This document shows positions 26,202-34,470 of a stretch of 34,470 nt of DNA, one piece after another (positions within the stretch are counted from its first letter, which is position 1; every line of letters begins with the position of its first letter). Below the pieces are notes generated by a model. The model searched no databases, was not told where the DNA came from, and saw nothing but the letters and a program-made list of their open reading frames with translations. The stretch lies in assembly GCF_904846605.1 (NCBI RefSeq), contig NZ_CAJHBI010000032.1, positions 1 to 34,470 on the forward strand. The letters are read 5' to 3'. The stretch comes from Psychrobacter sp. 72-O-c (GTDB lineage Bacteria; Pseudomonadota; Gammaproteobacteria; Pseudomonadales; Moraxellaceae). The position numbers and the translations under genes are program-made.

Positions 26202-27698
26202 ATGCGCTATCAAAATACCTATGGCAAATTAGATCCTCGCCTCTATCACAAGCAGCCACCGACGCCACTTAATAACCCACGTGTTGGTCATTTTAATACG
26301 CAAGTCGCGCAGCAATTAGGCTGGACAGAAGATAGCGATTTAATGGCGCTCTGGGTTGACATTGTCGGTGGTCATTATGTGCCTGCCGAGTTTGAACCGT
26401 TGGCCATGGCCTATGCCGGTCATCAGTTCGGACAGTGGGCTGGACAATTGGGTGATGGCCGCGGCTTATTGATGGCACAAGTCCTCGATAATAATGATCA
26501 ATTGCAAGATTTGCATCTAAAAGGCTGTGGTCTGACGCCCTACTCACGAATGGGTGATGGAAGAGCAGTATTACGAAGCACAATCCGTGAGTATCTATGT
26601 GGTCATGCGCTAACTCAGCTCGATATCCCCTCCTCTAATGCGCTTGGCTTCGTGGTATCTGATACGCCTATACGTCGTGAGAGTATGGAAGCTGGTGCCG
26701 CATTGATGCGCGTCGCTGACAGCCATATTCGCCTCGGTCATGTCGAGTGGATTGCCAGCTTTGCCCCTGATTTACTGGGTGAATTTACCGATTATATGAT
26801 TGATGCTTATTATCCAGAGTGCCGTAACAGTGAAAAACCGGTATTGGCGTTTTTGCAAGCAGTGGTAGAACGTACAGCTCGAATGATTGCTGACTGGCAG
26901 CTGATTGGCTTTGCCCATGGAGTAATGAATACCGATAACTTGTCTATTACTGGCAGCACTTTGGACTTTGGCCCGTTTGGCTTTATGGAGCGCTTTAATC
27001 CGGCTTGGGTCAACAATCATTCTGATCATACGGGACGTTATGCGTACCAAAATCAACCAGCTATCGGACATTGGAACCTTAATGTTTGGCTACCTCACTT
27101 TATGCGCTTAACCCAAGCTGGCGTTACTCGTGACAGTTTGGCCGAGTGCTTAGCCCCTTATGAGCCCACCTTTATGCAGCATTATCAGCAAGGACTGTGC
27201 CGCAAGCTCGGACTACCGCATCAGCCTGAAAGTTTAAAGTTAGCCTTTGAATGGTTAACTTTATTAGAAGATAACTTGCTCGACTATACCAACAGCTTTC
27301 GGGCGCTACTCGGTTTGATCGCCCCCAATGACCATCCTTATGAGCAGCAGCTACTTACCACGATGATCACTGAGCTTGACGGTGAGCCGCTACAAGTATG
27401 GCAAGACTGGAGTGCTCGCTACCTTGCACAGATTGAGCAGCTGGACCATTTATCAAGCGAACAAGTATCAAACGACCAAGTTGTTAACGAGCTACAGACA
27501 AATAACCCGGTTTATATCTTGCGGAATAGTATGGCTCAGCACGCTATAGACGCGGCAGAACAAGGACAATTTGAGGAAGTGGACCGTTTATATACCTTGC
27601 TCGCCAGCCCTTACAATGTACAAGATATTGCCACCGAACTTGACAGCAGACCGCCTGCTCCTAATGCGCCGCAAATGCCAATTAGCTGTTCATCGTAA
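26202..27698 (+). CDS. selO: protein adenylyltransferase SelO (YdiU/UPF0061 family)
   Basis: This pseudokinase-like enzyme transfers AMP from ATP to Ser/Thr/Tyr of target proteins. The 498 residues show the family landmarks: YAGHQFGQWAGQLGDGRG near the N terminus, HLKGCGLTPYSRMGDGRA then VLRSTIREYL, the metal/catalytic HGVMNTDN and LDFGPFGFM. The C terminus ends in CSS: the Cys three from the end occupies the place of selenocysteine in eukaryotic SelO, the redox-sensitive residue. AGGAATCG precedes the ATG. Monocistronic by spacing. Confidence 0.95.
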   Translation: MRYQNTYGKLDPRLYHKQPPTPLNNPRVGHFNTQVAQQLGWTEDSDLMALWVDIVGGHYVPAEFEPLAMAYAGHQFGQWAGQLGDGRGLLMAQVLDNNDQLQDLHLKGCGLTPYSRMGDGRAVLRSTIREYLCGHALTQLDIPSSNALGFVVSDTPIRRESMEAGAALMRVADSHIRLGHVEWIASFAPDLLGEFTDYMIDAYYPECRNSEKPVLAFLQAVVERTARMIADWQLIGFAHGVMNTDNLSITGSTLDFGPFGFMERFNPAWVNNHSDHTGRYAYQNQPAIGHWNLNVWLPHFMRLTQAGVTRDSLAECLAPYEPTFMQHYQQGLCRKLGLPHQPESLKLAFEWLTLLEDNLLDYTNSFRALLGLIAPNDHPYEQQLLTTMITELDGEPLQVWQDWSARYLAQIEQLDHLSSEQVSNDQVVNELQTNNPVYILRNSMAQHAIDAAEQGQFEEVDRLYTLLASPYNVQDIATELDSRPPAPNAPQMPISCSS

Positions 27699-28097
27699 AG
27701 TCGGTGGCAGCTGTTCCTCATACATCGATAATAATTATTTGACTTAGCTTATTGATGACGACTTAGAAACACATTTTTTAGCATTATCAACTGGCTAAAT
27801 AATGAATATCAATTTATTATATAACTTGCATCTTTAATCTTGCTTGACTAGCCAGTGAATTGTTAAAAGTGCTAGAATAACTATTTTGCAAGATTGCTTT
27901 TTTTACGCTGATGTCTATTGACTGAGCGGCACACTGCACTACCTTATTAACTTAACGATACCCTTTAGATAGAAGCCCTCTGATCATCATATTCAACAAT
28001 TATTTTGAGGCCTAAATGTTTTTGAGATAGGGGCATTTTTGAAGCATAAACGTTAGTTTTTTTACCACCATTTGCTTTATTCCAATTTATTCCAACC
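27699..28097 (+). promoter_or_regulatory. maeB leader, no gene seen
   Basis: These 399 bp are AT-rich and non-coding. A TAGAAT word at about 27873 and TTGACT at about 27843 are 23 bp apart, too far for a standard promoter. No terminator for selO and no stable RNA fold could be recognised. Confidence 0.3.
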
Positions 28098-30446
28098 ATG
28101 GCAATTACTATGAATGACGATACCAATTTGAATACGGATAACCCTAATACCGAAAAAGAGCAGTTTGAACAAGCGGCTCTGCATTATCATTCACACCCAC
28201 GACCGGGTAAAATCTCAGTCACGCCTATCAAGCAGCTGGCCAACCAACGTGACCTAGCACTGGCCTATTCGCCAGGCGTTGCAGTACCTTGTCTTGAGAT
28301 TCAAAGAGACCCTACTTTAGCGGCTAAATATACGGCACGTAGCAATCTGGTTGGCGTTATCACTAATGGTACTGCGGTATTGGGTTTGGGTAATATCGGT
28401 CCCTTGGCATCAAAGCCGGTGATGGAAGGTAAAGGGGTTTTATTCAAAAAATTCGCTGGTATTGATGTTTTTGATATTGAAATTGCCCAAAATGATCCAG
28501 ACAAATTCATCGAAGCCGTTGCTGCTCTTGAGCCCACGTTTGGTGGTATTAACCTAGAAGATATTAAAGCCCCAGAATGTTTCAAAATCGAGCGCGAATT
28601 GCGCAAACGTATGAACATTCCTGTTTTTCATGATGACCAACACGGTACCTCAATCATTGTTGCTGCCGCGATGCTCAATGCTTTATTGCTTACTGGCAAA
28701 AAAATTGAAGATTTAAAAGTCATTTGTTCAGGTGCAGGCGCAGCGGCTATTTCATGCCTAAATATTATTTGCGCGCTGGGTGTTCAAAAAGACAATATCT
28801 TTGTTTCGGATTCACGCGGTATTATTACTACCAGCCGTGAAAACCTTGATGAATCAAAGCAGCTCTACGCCCGTGATACTGAGGCCAGCACTATTGATGA
28901 GCTCATAGATGACGTGGATATGTTCCTAGGGTTATCTATGCCTGGCACTTTGACCGGTGATATGGTTCGCCGTATGGCTAAAGACCCTATCATCTTTGCA
29001 TTGGCCAACCCAACGCCCGAAATTATGCCTGAAGTGGCGCACTCTGTACGTTCAGATGTCATTATGGCAACCGGTCGTTCAGACTATCCGAACCAAGTAA
29101 ATAACGCTTTATGCTTCCCTTATATCTTCCGCGGTGCGTTAGATGTCGGCGCTACAACCGTTAACGAAGAGATGAAAATTGCCTGTGTACGTGCTATTGC
29201 TGCTATGGCGCATGTTGAGGCGACCCCCACTAAAAACGTCAAAGACATTGAAAGCATGCAAAGCTTTGGCCGAGACTACCTAATCCCAGGTCCACTTGAG
29301 CCAAACCTTATCATTGAAATCGCGCCTGCCGTCGCCAAAGCCGCTATGGATTCAGGTGTTGCAACGTTACCTATTGAAGATCTTGATGTCTATCGTCAGA
29401 GTCTATCAGAGTTTGTCTATAACTCAGCGTTTGTGATGAAGCCTATCTTTGCTCGCGCTAAATCAGATCCAAAACGTATCGTTTATTGCGAAGGTGAAGA
29501 CAGTAATGTATTGCTAGCCGTACAAGTCGTCGTCGATGAACAGCTGGCCCAACCAATCTTAGTAGGCCGTCCTTCCGTCATCGAAAACAACATCGAAAAG
29601 CTAGGGTTACGTTTAAAGGATGGCGTAAATATCACTATTGTTAACATTGATGATGATCCACGCTACAAAGACTACTGGCAGGGCTATTACAATAAAAACA
29701 AACGTAATGGGGTCAGTGTCGAGCTTGCCCGTCGTGATGTGCGACGCAAAACCTCTTTGATTGGCTCACTACTGGTCGAAAATGGCCATGCTGATGGTAT
29801 GATTTGTGGTACGTTTGGTCACTATCAACTTCATTTAAAATACGTTCAAAACGTTATTGGTAAAAAAGAAGGTGTTAGCAATTTTTACGCAATGAATGCC
29901 GTCTTAATGCAAGACCGCAATATCTTTATTGCGGATACTTATATTCATGAAGACCCTACTGCCGAGCAATTGGCCGAAATGACGGTATTAGCCGCTGATC
30001 AATTACGCCGCTTTAGCATTACCCCACGGGTTGCTTTAGTCTCACATTCAAACTTCGGTACTTCTGATCGTGCCAGCGCTGTCAAAATGCGCAAAGTGTA
30101 TCAGTTACTGACCGATATGAATGTCGATTTTGATTTTGACGGTGAGATGCAAGGCGATGCGGCTCTTGACGAACGTATTCGTATAGAAGACTTGCCATCA
30201 AGTCAATTTAAGGGCGCTGCGAACCTACTCATTTTGCCAACGCTTGATGCGGCGAACATTGCCTTTAACCTGCTCAAGACAGCAACGGGCAGCGCGTCTA
30301 TTGGTCCTATCTTGTTAGGCGCCAACAAACCTGTGCATATCTTAACGCCGTCAGCGACAGCGCGTCGTGTGGTCAATATGACCGCTCTTGCCGTGACTGA
30401 AGCACAAGATTTAGAAGACGAAGCAGCATCGGCCAATAATGTATAA
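28098..30446 (+). CDS. maeB: NADP-dependent malic enzyme with phosphotransacetylase-like C-terminal domain
   Basis: The enzyme decarboxylates malate to pyruvate with NADP reduction. Of 782 residues, about 1-430 are the malic enzyme part: YSPGVAVPC, the metal site [13 protein letters not shown], the cofactor site [10 protein letters not shown] and [11 protein letters not shown]. About 445-770 are a phosphate acetyltransferase-like domain (RIVYCEGED to [15 protein letters not shown]) that serves regulation and assembly in MaeB. The start is uncertain: Met1 and Met5 (28110) both lack a clear ribosome site. A strong terminator follows. Confidence 0.96.
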   Translation: MAITMNDDTNLNTDNPNTEKEQFEQAALHYHSHPRPGKISVTPIKQLANQRDLALAYSPGVAVPCLEIQRDPTLAAKYTARSNLVGVITNGTAVLGLGNIGPLASKPVMEGKGVLFKKFAGIDVFDIEIAQNDPDKFIEAVAALEPTFGGINLEDIKAPECFKIERELRKRMNIPVFHDDQHGTSIIVAAAMLNALLLTGKKIEDLKVICSGAGAAAISCLNIICALGVQKDNIFVSDSRGIITTSRENLDESKQLYARDTEASTIDELIDDVDMFLGLSMPGTLTGDMVRRMAKDPIIFALANPTPEIMPEVAHSVRSDVIMATGRSDYPNQVNNALCFPYIFRGALDVGATTVNEEMKIACVRAIAAMAHVEATPTKNVKDIESMQSFGRDYLIPGPLEPNLIIEIAPAVAKAAMDSGVATLPIEDLDVYRQSLSEFVYNSAFVMKPIFARAKSDPKRIVYCEGEDSNVLLAVQVVVDEQLAQPILVGRPSVIENNIEKLGLRLKDGVNITIVNIDDDPRYKDYWQGYYNKNKRNGVSVELARRDVRRKTSLIGSLLVENGHADGMICGTFGHYQLHLKYVQNVIGKKEGVSNFYAMNAVLMQDRNIFIADTYIHEDPTAEQLAEMTVLAADQLRRFSITPRVALVSHSNFGTSDRASAVKMRKVYQLLTDMNVDFDFDGEMQGDAALDERIRIEDLPSSQFKGAANLLILPTLDAANIAFNLLKTATGSASIGPILLGANKPVHILTPSATARRVVNMTALAVTEAQDLEDEAASANNV

Positions 30447-30512
30447 TCTAACAGTATAAGTAACATGCTGATTGGCTACTATTATTAATTAATGGTAGCA
30501 GTCTGTTATACT

Positions 30513-30559
30513 AAAACCAGTCAATGCCACTGTAATAAGGGCGCTGACTGGTTTTTTTT
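30513..30559 (+). terminator. Rho-independent terminator of maeB
   Basis: AAAACCAGTCA (30513-30523) pairs perfectly with TGACTGGTTTT (30545-30555) and is followed by further T, about 65 bp after the maeB stop. Confidence 0.93.
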
Positions 30560-30641
30560 GGGCCAATAATTAGCGTAGCAAGAAATTAGTATATCAAAAT
30601 TTTCTAAAACTAATTCATAACAGTAAATAAAAGAGGTTACG

Positions 30642-31847
30642 ATGCAAGTCTATCTCGTTGGTGGTGCAGTGCGTGATCAGCTGTTAGGGCGTCCTATCAA
30701 GGATAAAGACTTTGTAGTAGTTGGTACGACCGTTGCCGAGATGCTAGCAGCAGGCTTTCATCAAGTAGGCGCAGACTTCCCAGTGTTTTTGCATCCAACC
30801 AGTAAGGAAGAATATGCGCTGGCGCGTACTGAGCGTAAACTTGGCCATGGTTATCAGGGCTTTAGTGTCCATGCCAGCCCAGAAGTCAGCTTAGCGGACG
30901 ACTTGCAACGCCGTGATTTAACCGTCAATGCGATGGCCATTGAAGTAATTAGCCTCACGGACGATACGCCTATTAACGGTGAAGTAATTGATTATTATGA
31001 TGGACTAGAAGACATTAATAGCAGAACATTGCGCCATGTATCAAGTGCTTTTAGCGAAGACCCGCTAAGGGTTCTTAGAACGGCGCGCTTTTATGGACGC
31101 TATTATGACTTAGGGTTTACCATCGCTGATGAGACCTTAACTTTAATGCGGCAATTGGTAAGCTCTGGTGAGCTTGCGCATTTGAGTGCTGAGCGTATTT
31201 GGCAAGAGTCAAGCCGGGCCATGATGCAGACCTCCCCTCATGTCTATTGGCAGCAACTGTTTGAGAGCGGCGTATTAACCGTTTGTTTTGCCTCTCTACA
31301 TCAGGCTTGGGGCAATAGACAAGTACGAGAGACGGTTCAAACCGCGCTCTATTTCGCCGGTCAAATGCGCTTAAATTTATCACAGCGTTGGTCACTATTG
31401 ATGGCGAGTCTTGATCAGTCGTTATTCCATTTAGAAAGTACTATTGATGACACTATTAAGAAAACGAATTCGGCCGCCAAAAATATTGCTAGTATAGGCA
31501 ACACTGCTAAGGTACCTAAAGCGCAAACCCAGCTTGCTACCCTATTCGTTCAGCAAGCCGCAAAACTAAGCGCAATAAATGATCTGACAGCGGCACAAAA
31601 AGTTGATCTTATGCAAGCGTGTGGCGCCCATAAAGAGCCGGATAGACTCTCGCAGCTATTAGTGACTAGCCATGTATTACAACTGTCACAGCAACACCGT
31701 CAGATGATGTTAGCACTCAATAGCTTTCATGCCATTAGTATGGGCGACATTGCACCCAATCTTGAAGGACCAGCTATTGGAGCGGCTCTACGTCAAGCGC
31801 GAATTGAGCATTTACAAGCACAGAGCACAACCAAAAACAAACCATAG
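30642..31847 (+). CDS. cca: CCA-adding tRNA nucleotidyltransferase
   Basis: The enzyme adds or repairs the 3' CCA of tRNAs. The 401 residues hold the class II head domain: [12 protein letters not shown], the metal Asp pair DKD (21 and 23), the [11 protein letters not shown] motif and [12 protein letters not shown]. The C-terminal half should hold the HD phosphohydrolase domain of the E. coli-type enzyme, but its His-Asp motif is not visible: the expected place reads LLMASLDQS. That region is also short and Ser/Ala/Lys-rich (about 272-300). AGAGG precedes the ATG. It may be co-transcribed with the following SDR gene, 92 bp away. Confidence 0.93.
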   Translation: MQVYLVGGAVRDQLLGRPIKDKDFVVVGTTVAEMLAAGFHQVGADFPVFLHPTSKEEYALARTERKLGHGYQGFSVHASPEVSLADDLQRRDLTVNAMAIEVISLTDDTPINGEVIDYYDGLEDINSRTLRHVSSAFSEDPLRVLRTARFYGRYYDLGFTIADETLTLMRQLVSSGELAHLSAERIWQESSRAMMQTSPHVYWQQLFESGVLTVCFASLHQAWGNRQVRETVQTALYFAGQMRLNLSQRWSLLMASLDQSLFHLESTIDDTIKKTNSAAKNIASIGNTAKVPKAQTQLATLFVQQAAKLSAINDLTAAQKVDLMQACGAHKEPDRLSQLLVTSHVLQLSQQHRQMMLALNSFHAISMGDIAPNLEGPAIGAALRQARIEHLQAQSTTKNKP

Positions 31848-31901
31848 AAAATAACTCATAAATAAGAGTGTATAAAATAATATTGAATTGAATAAAGTAA
31901 T

Positions 31902-31928
31902 CTTGAATAACTTGAATAACTTGAATAA
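31902..31928 (+). repeat. three perfect tandem copies of a 9-bp unit before the SDR gene
   Basis: CTTGAATAA occurs three times in direct succession, ending 11 bp before the ATG at 31940. Related ATTGAATTGAATAA precedes it. Copy-number change would alter spacing between any promoter and the start codon. Confidence 0.85.
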
Positions 31929-31939
31929 GTAGTATCGTT

Positions 31940-32746
31940 ATGAATCAGCTATCCAACCATTCCGAATCAATCAACACGCTAGCGCCGGTCATGCTCGTCA
32001 CCGGTAGCGCCAAGCGTATTGGTGCGGCTATTATTCGTGCCGCACATCATCAAGGCTATCGCGTCATCATTCATTATCATCATAGCCAGTTAGAGGCCAA
32101 TGCGCTGGCAGATGCGCTTAATCAGATTCACGCCGACAGTGCTACCGTAATCACCGCCGATTTAGCAATTGTCAATGATTGCGATGCTTTGAATCAATTT
32201 ACCGAAACCGTAATGGAGGCTTTTGGTCAGCTTGATGTATTGGTACATAACGCCTCGCGTTTTTATCCCACTCCACTTGGCAACATTGATTATGAGCAAT
32301 GGGATGAGCTTTTTCTGACTAATGCCAAAGTACCCTTGCTCCTCAGCCAAGCATTACACCCCTATTTGCAGATTCAGGGTGGTAGTATTATTAGCTTACT
32401 TGATATTCATGCTCATGATAAACCGTTTAGCAATTATGCCGTATACAATATGGCAAAAGCCGCGCACCGGATGATGGTAAAATCTCTCGCGCTGGATATG
32501 GCACCTCTTGTTCGCGTCAATGGGGTCGCCCCTGGGGTAAATATATTACCGGAAACTGATAGTGATCAAGCGCTTGATAACAGTCAGAAAGAAAACATAA
32601 TCTCCTCCATCCCTATGCAGCGGATAGGAACGCCTGATGATATTGCACATAGTGTGCTCTATTTAGCACAGGCCAGTTATATCACTGGTGAGATTATCAC
32701 TGTTGATGGTGGTCGCAGTCTGACTTTGGCTGGTAGTAATATTTAA
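31940..32746 (+). CDS. short-chain dehydrogenase, pteridine-reductase-like (FolM-like)
   Basis: The 268-residue Rossmann-fold enzyme has the arginine-containing cofactor motif TGSAKRIGAAI typical of pteridine reductases (TGxxxRIG). It also has HNASRFYPTPLG in place of the usual NNAG, the catalytic Tyr-x3-Lys in YNMAKAA, and a C-terminal GEIITVDGGRSL. It probably reduces dihydrobiopterin, dihydromonapterin or dihydrofolate with NADPH. FolM is the closest well-known member; the precise pterin is not set by sequence. No clear ribosome site is seen (AATAAGTAGTATCGTT). A 9-bp tandem repeat lies immediately upstream. Confidence 0.87.
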   Translation: MNQLSNHSESINTLAPVMLVTGSAKRIGAAIIRAAHHQGYRVIIHYHHSQLEANALADALNQIHADSATVITADLAIVNDCDALNQFTETVMEAFGQLDVLVHNASRFYPTPLGNIDYEQWDELFLTNAKVPLLLSQALHPYLQIQGGSIISLLDIHAHDKPFSNYAVYNMAKAAHRMMVKSLALDMAPLVRVNGVAPGVNILPETDSDQALDNSQKENIISSIPMQRIGTPDDIAHSVLYLAQASYITGEIITVDGGRSLTLAGSNI

Positions 32747-32841
32747 GGAGCAGGTGATCATATTTGCACAAAATACTAACTACTTAATATCTTTTACTTG
32801 AAAAACTAAAAAAATCAGGTATCATGATGCGTCTACCGTTA

Positions 32842-32918
32842 GGGCCCATAGCTCAGTTGGTTAGAGCAGAGGACTCATAATCCTTTGGTCGTAGGTTCGA
32901 GTCCTACTGGGCCCACCA
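32842..32918 (+). tRNA. tRNA with anticodon CAT, probably tRNA-Ile2 (lysidine type)
   Basis: The 77-nt cloverleaf is complete. The acceptor GGGCCCA pairs with TGGGCCC, the D arm is GCTC/GAGC, the anticodon loop is CTCATAA (anticodon 32876-32878), the T arm is GTAGG-TTCGAGT-CCTAC, discriminator A is present and CCA is encoded. Anticodon CAT allows Met or Ile2. C at positions 4 and 5 pairing with G69 and G68 is a known TilS lysidine-synthase determinant and is absent from E. coli elongator tRNA-Met, which favours Ile2. It probably serves as the attachment site of the integrase-bearing island downstream. Confidence 0.93.
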
Positions 32919-32923
32919 AATTT

Positions 32924-32958
32924 AAACCCTTACGGCCATTGGCTTGTAAGGGTTTTTT
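32924..32958 (+). terminator. Rho-independent terminator of the tRNA
   Basis: AAACCCTTAC (32924-32933) pairs perfectly with GTAAGGGTTT (32946-32955), followed by more T, 5 bp after the tRNA. Confidence 0.92.
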
Positions 32959-33088
32959 ATTGCTTAAATTCTAGTAAAATACAATTATATAAAAATTATT
33001 TGATACTATCTTGATACTTTGACACCCTTAGCAAATCAAGTATGATGAATACTGTTATCACAGTTATTAATCATACTTTGGGTGAGAT

Positions 33089-33325
33089 ATGAAGGTAAAA
33101 CTTACAAAGAAATTTATCGATTCAGTAGACTATACCACCAAAGGTACTGATATCTACATGGACGATGTATTAACTGGTTTTGCGCTACGTGTTGGTAAGC
33201 AATCTAAACGCTATACATTACATAAACGCATTAATGGAAAACTATATAGAGATGAGGTAGAAGAAACTCATCTAATTACGCTAACCGAAGCACGTGAAAA
33301 AGCTAGCATAATGATGGCGAATTGA
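33089..33325 (+). pseudogene. tyrosine integrase, N-terminal fragment truncated by an IS
   Basis: Only 78 residues remain. KLTKKFIDSVDYTTKG and DIYMDDVLTGFALRVGK, followed by a beta-stranded RYTLHKRINGKLYR, are the arm-type DNA-binding domain (DUF4102-like) of phage and island integrases. GGTGAG gives a good ribosome site. The frame runs into the IS tip at 33323, where the first bases TGA of the IS become the stop codon. The catalytic domain is absent from the window and may lie beyond the other IS end. Position and direction, leading away from a tRNA 3' end, are typical of a genomic-island integrase. Confidence 0.85.
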
Positions 33326-33368
33326 CCCCTGCCGTCAAATCCGTACAAACAAACTTGGGAGATTTTAG

Positions 33369-34298
33369 TTACGCAGCCTGACGATAAAAGTCAAACCACA
33401 TCTGTCTTGGCGTTTTATAGCCCAAACCCTTTTGAATCCTAGTCCCACTGCGAGCACAGCTCTTGCCTTGCGTCGCTACAAAGCAGTGCTTTACTAATCA
33501 CTCTTCATTGTAATATAGCTCAATATATCCAATAATGTCACTGATGGCTGAAAATCTTGTTTTATAGTCTTGGTGATACACCAACTCATTCTTCAATATG
33601 CCCCAGAAGCTCTCTATCGGCGCGTTATCAAAGCAGTTGCCACGTCGTGACATGGAACCTTTGAACTTATGCTGTTTGATAATTTTATGATAAGCATGAC
33701 TGCAATACTGGCTGCCTCTGTCAGAGTGAACAATTAAATCTCTACTGGGTCGTTTGTTCTTAATTGCCATATTGAGTGCCTTGCAAACTAAATCAGCCGT
33801 CATGCGCTTATTGATGGCGTAGCCGACCAGCTCTTTAGTGTACAAGTCTTTAACGCCTGCTAAGTACAACCAGCTTTCATTTGTCCAAATATAGGTGATG
33901 TCACTGACCCACGCCTCGTTAGGACACTTAGCATCAAACTTCTGATCAAGTACGTTTGGATAAACCAGTTTGTTGTGATTGGAGTCAGTAGTAACTTTAA
34001 AGCGCTTATGACGGCGGCATTTAATATCATGTTCCTCTTTAATACTCCTGACCATGTATTGGCTGATATCATGGCCTTGCTTACTTAGGTGAGCTTGCAG
34101 GCGATCAACGCCATAGCGCTGCTTGGTCTCATCGTGAGCCACACGAACCAGGAGCTCACACTGGTTGCGATGTATTTGCTGACCACTGAGACCGCGGCTC
34201 ACCCAATCGTAGTAGCTTGACGGCTTAACGTTTAATACTTTGCACATGCGAGTGATACTAAAGATTCTTTGGTTAGCTTCGATAAAGGCGTACTTCAC
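33369..34298 (-). pseudogene. IS3-family orfB transposase interrupted by a 60-bp insertion
   Basis: From the GTG at 34298 (VKYAFIEANQ) the frame shows the HTH_21-like region (RYGVDRLQAHLSKQG) and the rve integrase core with DDE residues: Asp in WVSDITYIW, Asp in VHSDRGSQY and Glu in PIESFWGILKNE. It stops early after YYNEE at 33498. Removing exactly 33444-33503 joins YYNE to TRIQKGLGYKTP, the normal IS3 C terminus, and the frame then runs to a stop at 33369. The gene was therefore intact before a 60-bp insertion. An in-frame TGA just upstream of the GTG, inside the second repeat copy, also removes any fusion to orfA. Confidence 0.88.
33444..33503 (-). repeat. 60-bp hairpin repeat, copy A, inserted in orfB
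   Basis: The segment is a precise 60-bp insertion between two codons of orfB. On the plus strand it contains CACTGC, then the hairpin GAGC-ACA-GCTC (33452-33462), then CTTGCGTC, and GCAGTG (33483-33488), which can pair with CACTGC as an outer stem. It aligns over almost its full length with 34304-34366. Confidence 0.85.
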
Positions 34299-34303
34299 TA
34301 ACT

Positions 34304-34366
34304 GTCACTGCGGGCATAGCCCTTTGACTTGCGTCACTAACGAAGTTTATCAAGCTAGTTATCACC
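34304..34366 (-). repeat. 63-bp hairpin repeat, copy B, just upstream of orfB
   Basis: Same orientation as copy A. It shares CACTGCG, the hairpin at the same place but as GGGC-ATA-GCCC (34312-34322), CTTGCGTC, and the ATCAC end. The second stem pair is A-T in copy A and G-C here, a compensatory change. The outer CACTGC/GCAGTG pairing is not kept in this copy. Confidence 0.8.
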
Positions 34367-34376
34367 ATAAGCCGGT

Positions 34377-34470
34377 TTAAGCGGCTTTTAATTTATCCTG
34401 TTTCTGCTCTTTTACTGGGTTCAATGTCGTCGGCCCAACTGGTGAGCAATTTCTCACCGCTTGTTTACCC
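34377..34470 (-). other. open reading frame tail running off the window, unidentified
   Basis: The minus-strand frame from the window edge reads about 30 residues ending KEQKQDKLKAA before a TAA at 34379-34377. A 6-bp hairpin (AAGCCG/CGGCTT, 34369-34387) overlaps the stop. It could be the end of the IS orfA or of an unrelated gene; neither can be shown from this length. Confidence 0.25.

Larger units (their letters stand above)
33323..34470 (-). mobile_element. IS3-family insertion sequence, interrupted, cut by window edge
   Basis: The end at 33323 begins TGACCCCTGCCGTC, with the 5'-TG expected of IS3-family tips, and lies exactly where the integrase frame is broken. Inside is an orfB transposase on the minus strand. 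Two 60-63-bp hairpin repeats lie within the element at 33444-33503 and 34304-34366. The other IS end and a confident orfA are not visible in the remaining 100 bases. Confidence 0.75.

Noticed and set aside
33444..34366. Integron attC sites as an explanation for the hairpin repeats
   Set aside because: The lengths are close to 60 bp, but the conserved GTTRRRY and RYYYAAC core sites are not present at the ends of both copies, and there is no cassette layout.
1..34470. CRISPR arrays, rRNA genes, restriction-modification or other defence systems
   Set aside because: No spaced repeat array, rRNA sequence or recognisable defence gene was seen in the window.
34377..34470. IS3 orfA at the right edge
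   Set aside because: The 30-residue tail lacks the expected leucine-zipper ending in a convincing form and too little sequence remains to call it.

Overview
The window looks like a chromosomal segment of a moderately AT-rich gammaproteobacterium of the family Moraxellaceae, most likely Psychrobacter. This is inferred from protein character and gene content (MaeB, GuaB, GlmM, CysS, SelO, DesC-like desaturase) and was not tested against a database. Both window edges lie in transposase remnants: a zinc-ribbon transposase at the left and an IS3-family element at the right.

Region 1 (about 480-13040) is an accessory catabolic island read mostly on the minus strand. It runs from a LysR regulator (plus) and the divergent guanidinobutyrase gene gbuA, through a tightly coupled three-gene unit (NCS1 permease, nitrilase-type amidase, metallo-beta-lactamase-fold hydrolase), to an AruI-like 2-ketoarginine decarboxylase, a respiratory D-lactate dehydrogenase, a YjiH-type membrane protein and an aldehyde dehydrogenase. 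AruI, the aldehyde dehydrogenase and GbuA form a coherent route: 2-ketoarginine to 4-guanidinobutyraldehyde, to 4-guanidinobutyrate, to GABA plus urea. No arginine aminotransferase (AruH) is in the window. The three-gene unit is bracketed by two near-identical copies of the gbuA 3' end and its terminator. It therefore looks recombined into an older gbuA-aruI arrangement, and the recombination junction falls in the last codons of the hydrolase gene.

Region 2 (about 13300-32750) is ordinary housekeeping chromosome: a small unknown protein, glmM, guaB, an MscS-type channel, cysS, a PduO-type cobalamin adenosyltransferase, an unknown lipoprotein, a glycerophosphodiester phosphodiesterase, a fatty-acid desaturase, selO, maeB, a CCA-adding enzyme and a pteridine-reductase-like SDR. 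Most units end in clear Rho-independent terminators.

Region 3 (about 32840-34470) is the start of a mobile island. A tRNA with anticodon CAT (probably tRNA-Ile2) is followed by the N-terminal part of a tyrosine integrase. An IS3-family element cuts the integrase exactly at the IS tip. That IS is itself broken: a 60-bp hairpin-containing repeat interrupts its orfB precisely between two codons, and a second diverged copy lies directly upstream of orfB. The two copies keep the same hairpin with a compensatory base-pair change. This is the most unusual structure seen here.
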